Assembly: GCF_001742285.1 (NCBI RefSeq)
Contig: NZ_MIEK01000013.1
Location: forward strand, 1 to 64,000
Length of the DNA stretch: 64,000 nt
Direction of reading: 5' to 3'
DNA from: Enterococcus rivorum
GTDB lineage: Bacteria > Bacillota > Bacilli > Lactobacillales > Enterococcaceae
Within the stretch, counting starts at the first letter, position 1, and each line of letters begins with the position of its first letter. Shown one piece after another: positions 58,589-64,000 of the stretch. Made by a program: the position numbers and the translations under genes. Under the pieces are notes generated by a model. The model was not told the origin of the DNA and made no database searches. It saw nothing but the letters and a program-made list of their open reading frames with translations.

Positions 58589-59545
58589 ATGAATGTTGTA
58601 AAAGAAATTATAGAGACTATTAAGGCATATGACACAATTATTATTCATAGGCATCAAAGACCCGATCCAGATGCTATTGGCTCTCAAGTTGGGTTAGCTG
58701 AAATTTTAAGAGCGAGTTTTCAAGAAAAAAAAATCTATCAAGTTGGTGGACCTGTTGAAGGGTTAGATTTTATGGCCACAATGGATGAAATCTCTGATGA
58801 TATCTATAAAGGCTCACTAGTGATTGTAACGGATACTGCCAATTCGCCTAGAATTAGTGATAAGAGATATAGTTTAGGAGAAAAATTAGTTAAAATTGAT
58901 CACCATCCTAATGATGAACCCTATGGTGATTTAGTTTGGGTCAATACTGAAGCTAGTAGTTGCAGCGAAATTATTATGGATTTTTATCGACATAACCAAG
59001 AAGAGTTGGTTTTACCAGATAATGCGGCACGTTTACTTTATACAGGTATTGTAGGAGATACAGGTCGATTTTTATATCCTGCAACGACTTCTCATACACT
59101 TGAAATTGCAGCAGAGTTAAGAACCTATAATTTTGATGCAACGGCAATTAATAGAGAGTTGGAGCAAATTCCAATGAGCGTAGCCAAGTTAGCTGGATTT
59201 GTATATCAAAATATTGAAGTTGATGAAAATGGTGCTGCCAAAGTGATTTTGCCACAAGCTATTTTGGATGAATATGGAATTGTTGATTCTCAAACAGCAG
59301 CTATCGTTTCTTTGCCAGGATTGGTAGATACGATTGTTGCTTGGGGAATCTTTGTTCAGCAGCCAGAAGGGTATTATCGCGTTCGTTTACGTTCAAAAGG
59401 ACCTGTTATTAATGAATTAGCGAAAAAGCATCATGGTGGAGGGCATCCGCTAGCCAGTGGCGCTAACGCAAAAGATTTAGCAGAAGTAACAGATATTTAT
59501 GAAGAAATACAAGATCTATGTCGTGATTTTTTTGGAAAAAGCTAA
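58589..59545 (+). CDS. nrnA: NrnA-type oligoribonuclease/pAp phosphatase
   Basis: About 318 residues. DHH phosphoesterase: HRHQRPDPDAIGS, VTDTANSPRISD and KIDHHPNDEP (DHH motif), then the DHHA1 domain with GGGHPLASGA. Degrades short RNAs and removes the 3'-phosphate from pAp. ATG 58589 follows AGGAGG; the longer frame from 58550 lies in the end of the upstream gene. Same order as B. subtilis ytoI-ytqI(nrnA). Confidence 0.93.
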   Translation: MNVVKEIIETIKAYDTIIIHRHQRPDPDAIGSQVGLAEILRASFQEKKIYQVGGPVEGLDFMATMDEISDDIYKGSLVIVTDTANSPRISDKRYSLGEKLVKIDHHPNDEPYGDLVWVNTEASSCSEIIMDFYRHNQEELVLPDNAARLLYTGIVGDTGRFLYPATTSHTLEIAAELRTYNFDATAINRELEQIPMSVAKLAGFVYQNIEVDENGAAKVILPQAILDEYGIVDSQTAAIVSLPGLVDTIVAWGIFVQQPEGYYRVRLRSKGPVINELAKKHHGGGHPLASGANAKDLAEVTDIYEEIQDLCRDFFGKS

Positions 59546-59638
59546 TTATAATAGCGATGAAAGTGTTTACATTCTGGTTTGAATCTACTATAATAAAAGT
59601 AGTTGAATAATAGGATAGTGATTGTTAAAAAACAAGCT

Positions 59639-59688
59639 AAACCTGGTTATACTAAAGATTATTTAGTATAATTGGGTTTTTGTTTTTT
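59639..59688 (+). terminator. Terminator of ytoI-nrnA
   Basis: An 18-bp stem with G-U pairs (59639-59656 with 59662-59679), followed by a T-rich run. Confidence 0.9.
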
Positions 59689-59749
59689 TATAGCATCGAA
59701 ATCATATTCTAGTTATTTAATAAAAATAGAAAAGAAGGGTTGATTAAAA

Positions 59750-60583
59750 ATGGTCAAAAGAAAAGTGATTGCTGTTTTAATGGTATTGTTTGTTGTGTTA
59801 GTTGGGTGTGGTCAAACTGAAAGTACGAAACAAAGTAGTGATAAAGCAACTAAAGATGAAAAAAATGAAACCGTTTTATATTTTGCCAGACATGGAAAAA
59901 CAATGCTAAATACAGTTGATCGCTCTCAAGGTTGGATTGATGCTCCATTGACACCTGCTGGAGTGGAAGTTGCTGAATCACTAGGCAACGGATTGTCAGA
60001 TGTGAAGTTCGACAAGGTATACAGTAGTGATAGCGGTCGCGCAATTGAAACAGCGGAATTAATTTTAAGTAACAATGGTCAAAAAGAATTAGAGATTACC
60101 AAGGATAAACGATTGCGCGAGTATAACTTTGGTACCTATGAAGGCATGATGAATGAAGAGATGCTGGCAGCTGTGGCTGAATATGAAAATTTGACACCAG
60201 AAGAATATAACAACCGAATGAAAGAAGAGGGCTTTTATAAGAGTATTAAAGGGTTTGCCGATTCTTTATCAAAACTAGATAAAGAAAAATCAGTAGAAGG
60301 AGTAAATTGGCCGGCAGAAGATAGCCAAACTATTGTGAAGCGTCTGACCACAGGCGTCGATGACATTGTTAAAGCAGCGGAGAAATCTGGTCATAAACAA
60401 GTATTGGTTGTTTCCCACGGGATGAGTATTATTACAATTTTAGGAGAATTGGATAAAACAGCTGAATTGCCTGCAGGTGGGTTAAAAAATGCTAGTATTT
60501 CAAAAGTAACTTATAAAGATGGAAAGTATAAAGTAGAGTCCGTCAACGATATGAGTTATGTAGAAAAAGGACAAGCTAAATAG
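59750..60583 (+). CDS. Lipoprotein of the histidine phosphatase family
   Basis: 277 residues. A lipoprotein signal ends at Cys20 (VLVGC). The phosphatase core has the RHG motif (Arg47, His48 in FARHGKTML), SSDSGRAIETAE and the second histidine in VVSHGMS. Acts outside the membrane on an unknown phosphorylated compound, acid-phosphatase/phytase-like. The insert LTPEEYNNRMKEEG is helical. Monocistronic. Confidence 0.88.
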   Translation: MVKRKVIAVLMVLFVVLVGCGQTESTKQSSDKATKDEKNETVLYFARHGKTMLNTVDRSQGWIDAPLTPAGVEVAESLGNGLSDVKFDKVYSSDSGRAIETAELILSNNGQKELEITKDKRLREYNFGTYEGMMNEEMLAAVAEYENLTPEEYNNRMKEEGFYKSIKGFADSLSKLDKEKSVEGVNWPAEDSQTIVKRLTTGVDDIVKAAEKSGHKQVLVVSHGMSIITILGELDKTAELPAGGLKNASISKVTYKDGKYKVESVNDMSYVEKGQAK

Positions 60584-60704
60584 TTTTCCTTCACTTTTAT
60601 TAGAGTTTTTTATTTCTAATTTATCTGTTTGAATACTTCATGGACTTTCTTTTCATTAAGAAATACGTTAAAATGAAAGAATATCAATTTTAAGGAGAGT
60701 TAGA

Positions 60705-61052
60705 ATGGAAAATTTACCAAGTTGCCCAGAATGTGGCTCAACATACACTTATGAGGATCGTGGCATGATGATTTGTCCAGAATGCGCACATGAATGGTCG
60801 CCAACAGAGGTTGCAGCAGAGGCAGAGGCAGCGTCAATCAAAGATTCAAATGGAAATATTTTGGCTGATGGAGACAATGTGACTGTTATTAAAGATTTAA
60901 AAGTAAAAGGGGCAAGTGGTGCAATTAAGCAAGGGACTAAAGTTAAAGGCATTCGCTTAGTAGTAGACGCTGCAGATGGTCATAACATTGACTGTAAAGT
61001 AGAAGGCTTTGGTCCAATGAAATTGAAATCTGAGTTTGTGAAGAAAAATTAG
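60705..61052 (+). CDS. yjdM: YjdM/PhnA-like zinc-ribbon protein
   Basis: 115 residues. An N-terminal zinc ribbon (CPECGSTY...CPECAHEW) is followed by an SH3-like PhnA domain ([32 protein letters not shown]). Formerly called alkylphosphonate utilisation protein, but it is not part of a phosphonate operon here; true function unknown. GGAGAG ribosome site; monocistronic. Confidence 0.9.
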   Translation: MENLPSCPECGSTYTYEDRGMMICPECAHEWSPTEVAAEAEAASIKDSNGNILADGDNVTVIKDLKVKGASGAIKQGTKVKGIRLVVDAADGHNIDCKVEGFGPMKLKSEFVKKN

Positions 61053-61211
61053 GATTCTGACCAAATTAGAATTACTTTAGAAGCTACTTGTTATTGCTTT
61101 GAAGCACACTCGTTGGTTTTACAAAAAATTCAAAATTTCGAACTATTAATTTAAAGATGGTTGAAATACTAGGATAAATAGCGAGAATATATTTCTCAAT
61201 AGTTGTTATAT

Positions 61212-61262
61212 AAAAAAGTGGTAATACAGAATTTAAAAATTTTGTATTGGCCACTTTTTTTC
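61212..61262. terminator. Bidirectional terminator after yjdM
   Basis: A stem of AAAAAAGTGG with CCACTTTTTT (61212-61221, 61251-61260) plus an inner AATACA...TGTATT helix, between convergent genes. Confidence 0.85.
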
Positions 61263-61274
61263 TACAATAAATTA

Positions 61275-61610
61275 TTAGTTGTCATGTATACGATCGTTTT
61301 GAAAAGATAAGACACGTTTAATCCCACGAATAATATTGATAACAGACAAAATAACACCTAGACAAAAGGGAAGCCATAAAAAAATAGAATTATAACCTAA
61401 TATGTTGGGTAATTCGGCAATTGAAGTACTTTTTTGTAAAGACCAAAAGCCTTGTAAGACTTGGAAACTAAACACAGTCATAAAAGCAGATATTAGTAGC
61501 AAAATAAATCCAAGGTAGTGAATCTGACTTTTTTTACGAATAATAGCAAATCCGACATATAGTAAAAATAAAAAAGTAGGCACACCAAAAGCGAAATAGG
61601 GATTTAACAT
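61275..61610 (-). CDS. Hypothetical small membrane protein
   Basis: 111 residues with three membrane segments (about 4-22, 31-52, 70-92) and a basic C terminus. No recognised family. Convergent with yjdM and sharing its terminator. The gap 61611-61913 to cshB contains its promoter region and that of cshB, no other gene. Confidence 0.55.
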   Translation of the reverse strand: MLNPYFAFGVPTFLFLLYVGFAIIRKKSQIHYLGFILLLISAFMTVFSFQVLQGFWSLQKSTSIAELPNILGYNSIFLWLPFCLGVILSVINIIRGIKRVLSFQNDRIHDN

Positions 61611-61863
61611 GAAACAACCTCCTTCCTATCCCATCATACTTTAAATGAGACAAATTGCAAAATGAAAAAATTTTTTAGTGGAACCGTAGTTAGGTTATTT
61701 GAAGCTATTTTGAATAGAAGAGTAGATCATTTTTGACTGCTAATTCATTGTTTTCTACTTGAATAAAGGGCTTTAATTTGAAAAAAACAAATGATATAGA
61801 TACAATTTAATGAGGTTAAATATGAAAAATTGATCGAAAATCACATAGAATAGATAAATTTTA

Positions 61864-61872
61864 TGTTATAAT
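61864..61872 (+). promoter_or_regulatory. Extended -10 promoter of cshB
   Basis: TGTTATAAT (61864-61872), a perfect extended -10. An ACTTG/CAAGT hairpin (61881-61885 with 61891-61895) lies in the short leader just before the ribosome site. Confidence 0.6.
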
Positions 61873-61913
61873 GCATGAGGACTTGCATAACAAGTTGAGA
61901 AGAGGTGAGGAAA

Positions 61914-63266
61914 GTGAGTTCATTTAAACAATTTCAATTCAATGATTTTATTTTAGAAGCACTTGCAGATAAAGGATTTGAACAACCAACAGAAGTACAA
62001 GAAAAACTGATACCAATCATAAAAAAAGGAAAAAGCGTGGTCGGTCAATCCCAAACAGGTAGTGGAAAAACCCATACATTTCTTTTGCCATTAATGGATA
62101 AAGTTAGTCCTCAATTAGATGAAGTACAAATTGTTGTTACAGCACCTAGTCGAGAGTTAGCCAATCAAATCTATCAAGCTGCGGCTCAAATCGCAAAATT
62201 CAGTCAACCAGAGATTCGTGTTTCAAATTTTGTCGGAGGAACGGATAAACAAAGACAAATTGCTAAGTTAAAAGGGCAACAACCTCATATTGTTATAGGC
62301 ACACCAGGACGAATTTTAGATTTAATGAATGAGCAAGCATTGAAGGTTCATACAGCTTTTGCGTTTGTCGTTGATGAAGCGGATATGACACTAGATATGG
62401 GTTTTTTAGAGGATGTGGATCAAATTGCTGGTCGCTTACCTGACAAATTACAGATGTTAGTTTTTTCAGCAACGATTCCAACGAAATTAAAGCCGTTTTT
62501 GAAAAAATATATGGAAAATCCAGTGGTAGAACATATTCAACCTAAGAACATTATTTCTGAAACGATTGACAATTGGCTAATTTCAACCAAAGGTAAAGAT
62601 AAAAACCGTTTGATTTATCAATTGTTGACAATTGGGCATCCTTATATGGCGATTGTATTTGCTAATACGAAACAACGTGTGGATGAAATTACTGATTATT
62701 TAAAAGATCAAGGTTTGAAAGTAGCTAAAATTCATGGAGACATTTCGCCAAGAGAACGCAAACGTGTGATGCGTCAAGTACAAGATTTGGAATTTCAATA
62801 CGTAGTAGCAACTGATTTAGCTGCTCGTGGGATCGATATTGAAGGAGTTTCCCATGTTATTAATGCAGAAGTGCCTTCTGATTTGGACTTCTTCATTCAT
62901 CGTGTGGGACGTACGGGGAGAAACGGGTTAGATGGCACAGCCATTACCTTGTATTCACCAGTTGATGAAGAAGCCATTGCAGAAGTGGAAAAACTGGGCA
63001 TTAAGTTTCATCCAAAAGAAATTAAAAATGGTGAAATTATTGAAACCTACGACCGCAATCGTAGAACGAAACGTGAAAAAACGAAGGATACTTTAGAAGA
63101 TCCAACGTTAATTGGTTTAGTAAAGAAGAAAAAGAAAAAAATTAAACCAGGTTACAAGAAGAAAATTGACCGAGCAATTTCTGCAAGCAACAAGCAGAAA
63201 CGCAAGGTAGAGCGACGTCAACAAACTCGTACAGCGAAGAAATCGAAAAAAAATAGTTATAATTAA
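61914..63266 (+). CDS. cshB: DEAD-box RNA helicase (CshB-like)
   Basis: About 450 residues. Q-motif around FNDFILEALADKGFEQPTEVQ, motif I SQTGSGKT, Ia APSRELANQ, II VDEAD, III SAT, V ATDLAARGID and VI HRVGRTGR. The basic C-terminal tail (Lys/Arg-rich from about 385) binds RNA. Length and tail suit CshB, a cold-adaptation and ribosome-assembly helicase. Start GTG 61914 follows GAGGTGAGG; GTG 61905 overlaps it. Confidence 0.92.
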   Translation: MSSFKQFQFNDFILEALADKGFEQPTEVQEKLIPIIKKGKSVVGQSQTGSGKTHTFLLPLMDKVSPQLDEVQIVVTAPSRELANQIYQAAAQIAKFSQPEIRVSNFVGGTDKQRQIAKLKGQQPHIVIGTPGRILDLMNEQALKVHTAFAFVVDEADMTLDMGFLEDVDQIAGRLPDKLQMLVFSATIPTKLKPFLKKYMENPVVEHIQPKNIISETIDNWLISTKGKDKNRLIYQLLTIGHPYMAIVFANTKQRVDEITDYLKDQGLKVAKIHGDISPRERKRVMRQVQDLEFQYVVATDLAARGIDIEGVSHVINAEVPSDLDFFIHRVGRTGRNGLDGTAITLYSPVDEEAIAEVEKLGIKFHPKEIKNGEIIETYDRNRRTKREKTKDTLEDPTLIGLVKKKKKKIKPGYKKKIDRAISASNKQKRKVERRQQTRTAKKSKKNSYN

Positions 63267-63267
63267 A

Positions 63268-63308
63268 CAAAGACTGATGCAAAACTTTTTGGTTTTGTGT
63301 CAGTCTTT
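63268..63308 (+). terminator. Terminator of cshB
   Basis: GACTGATGCAAAAC pairs with GTTTTGTGTCAGTC around a TTTTTG loop, then TTT. Confidence 0.85.
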
Positions 63309-63328
63309 ATATTTATTCGGGGCTTCTC

Positions 63329-63757
63329 CTAAAGAGCTTTACCCATCTCTACACATAAAATTCCATCTTCTAAATAACAATCAGACTGCACTTGATAACC
63401 AAGTTTTTCATAGAAGGGGATGACAGCTACTTCTGCTGAGAGAACATAGTGCGTACAATGTTCTTGGCGTCCTTTATCTTCTAATAGAAGGACCAATTTT
63501 TCTCCAATTCCTTTTTTTCGAACCTCTTTTTTTACGCAAAGTCGATCTGGTTGAAGGGTGTAGGCATTCTTTTTTTGATAACGAATGGTTCCGAGTACTA
63601 AATCATCTTCATAGGCAACAAAATAATTTCGATCAGTTGTATCTAATTGGTCAAATTCATCTTTTAAGGAAATTCCTTGTTCTGAAACAAAGACTTCATA
63701 GCGTAAAGCTAAAGCTGCTGCTTGATTCCAGCGCTCGTTTCCGAAATGGATATTCAT
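63329..63757 (-). CDS. GNAT family N-acetyltransferase
   Basis: 142 residues. The acetyl-CoA loop is VRKKGIGEKLVLLLEDKG (about 80-97), with RLCVKKEVR before it and PFYEKLGYQVQSD after it. Closest in layout to ElaA/YjcF-type acetyltransferases. Substrate unknown. Convergent with cshB. Confidence 0.88.
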   Translation of the reverse strand: MNIHFGNERWNQAAALALRYEVFVSEQGISLKDEFDQLDTTDRNYFVAYEDDLVLGTIRYQKKNAYTLQPDRLCVKKEVRKKGIGEKLVLLLEDKGRQEHCTHYVLSAEVAVIPFYEKLGYQVQSDCYLEDGILCVEMGKAL

Positions 63758-63863
63758 TTGAAAGTCTCCAATCTAGGTCATATACATATCTCTTTAAGAA
63801 AAAACAGTAAGTGGTATACTTATCATAGCAAATTTTATGTGAAGTGACGAGGGGGAGTTAAAA

Positions 63864-64000
63864 GTGGGGCTGTTGGAACAATTGGAATGGATTAATTGGA
63901 AGCAATTAAGTGATGAAGAAAAGCTAACGGTATTTCAAAAAGCTCTAAGTATGTTTGTTTGTCCAACCATAGAAATTTCTTATATGGCTTTGGCTGATTT
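63864..64000 (+). CDS. Start of an unidentified gene, cut by the window edge
   Basis: GTG 63864 with GAGGGGGA (63849-63856) upstream opens a frame that stays open to the window end (45 codons). It reads GLLEQLEWINWKQLSDEEKL and so on. Too short to assign. Partial at the 3' end. Confidence 0.6.
   Translation, partial: MGLLEQLEWINWKQLSDEEKLTVFQKALSMFVCPTIEISYMALAD

Overview
The window is a low-GC, densely packed Gram-positive chromosome segment that fits Enterococcus or a close relative in the Lactobacillales. The reasons are a 1451-residue Gram-positive PolC, the rpsB-tsf-pyrH-frr, uppS-cdsA-dxr-rseP-proS-polC order, LuxS, a YidC lipoprotein, an ArpU-type regulator (a family first named in Enterococcus hirae), strong AGGAGG ribosome sites and many extended -10 promoters. 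The species cannot be fixed from the sequence. A complete aconitase-citrate synthase-isocitrate dehydrogenase operon is less usual for this group.

Layout. 1-100: 3' part of an unidentified structured RNA. 0.4-5.6 kb: acnA-citZ-icd (citrate to 2-oxoglutarate, hence glutamate supply). 5.7-8.2 kb: LEA-like stress protein, ZIP metal transporter, and a solitary cysteine amidase/lysin behind a 16-bp palindromic operator. 8.2-14.6 kb: luxS, asd-dapA-rnjB (lysine/cell-wall precursor plus RNase J2), AI-2E-family permease, ogt. 14.7-18.2 kb: metallophosphatase-yutD-HAD phosphatase-membrane protein operon. 18.3-19.3 kb: PadR regulator plus DUF2812 membrane protein. 19.5-23.4 kb: membrane/lipid operon (DUF2177, a DAK2-DegV fusion, DUF1295, TspO-like). 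23.5-26.8 kb: AEC transporter, yidC, acyP, SpoU methylase.

27-45.4 kb is the conserved housekeeping block: rpsB, tsf, pyrH, frr, then an inserted ABC transporter/PASTA-protein operon, then uppS, cdsA, dxr, rseP, proS and polC. 45.5-50.4 kb: hypothetical membrane protein, cold-shock protein, a carnitine/choline acyltransferase-family enzyme (rare in bacteria) and a baeRF-type protein.

The most distinctive region is 50.5-57 kb. It holds a Y-family polymerase/YolD operon with a LexA-type box inside its promoter spacer, a PH-domain protein, an ImmR/ImmA-like repressor-protease pair, four copies of a TAGC-N6-GCTA operator, an ArpU-like regulator, and a holin-endolysin pair preceded by a second LexA-type box. 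No capsid, tail, terminase, integrase or replication genes are present. It reads as a phage-derived lysis and mutagenesis island wired to DNA damage. Two similar predicted small RNAs lie in and beside it.

57-64 kb: ytoI-like regulator, nrnA, histidine-phosphatase lipoprotein, yjdM/phnA-like protein, small membrane protein, cshB helicase, a GNAT acetyltransferase and the start of an unidentified gene.

Many longest-ORF starts were shortened here because the Shine-Dalgarno sequence lies inside the longer frame; these choices are explained per gene.
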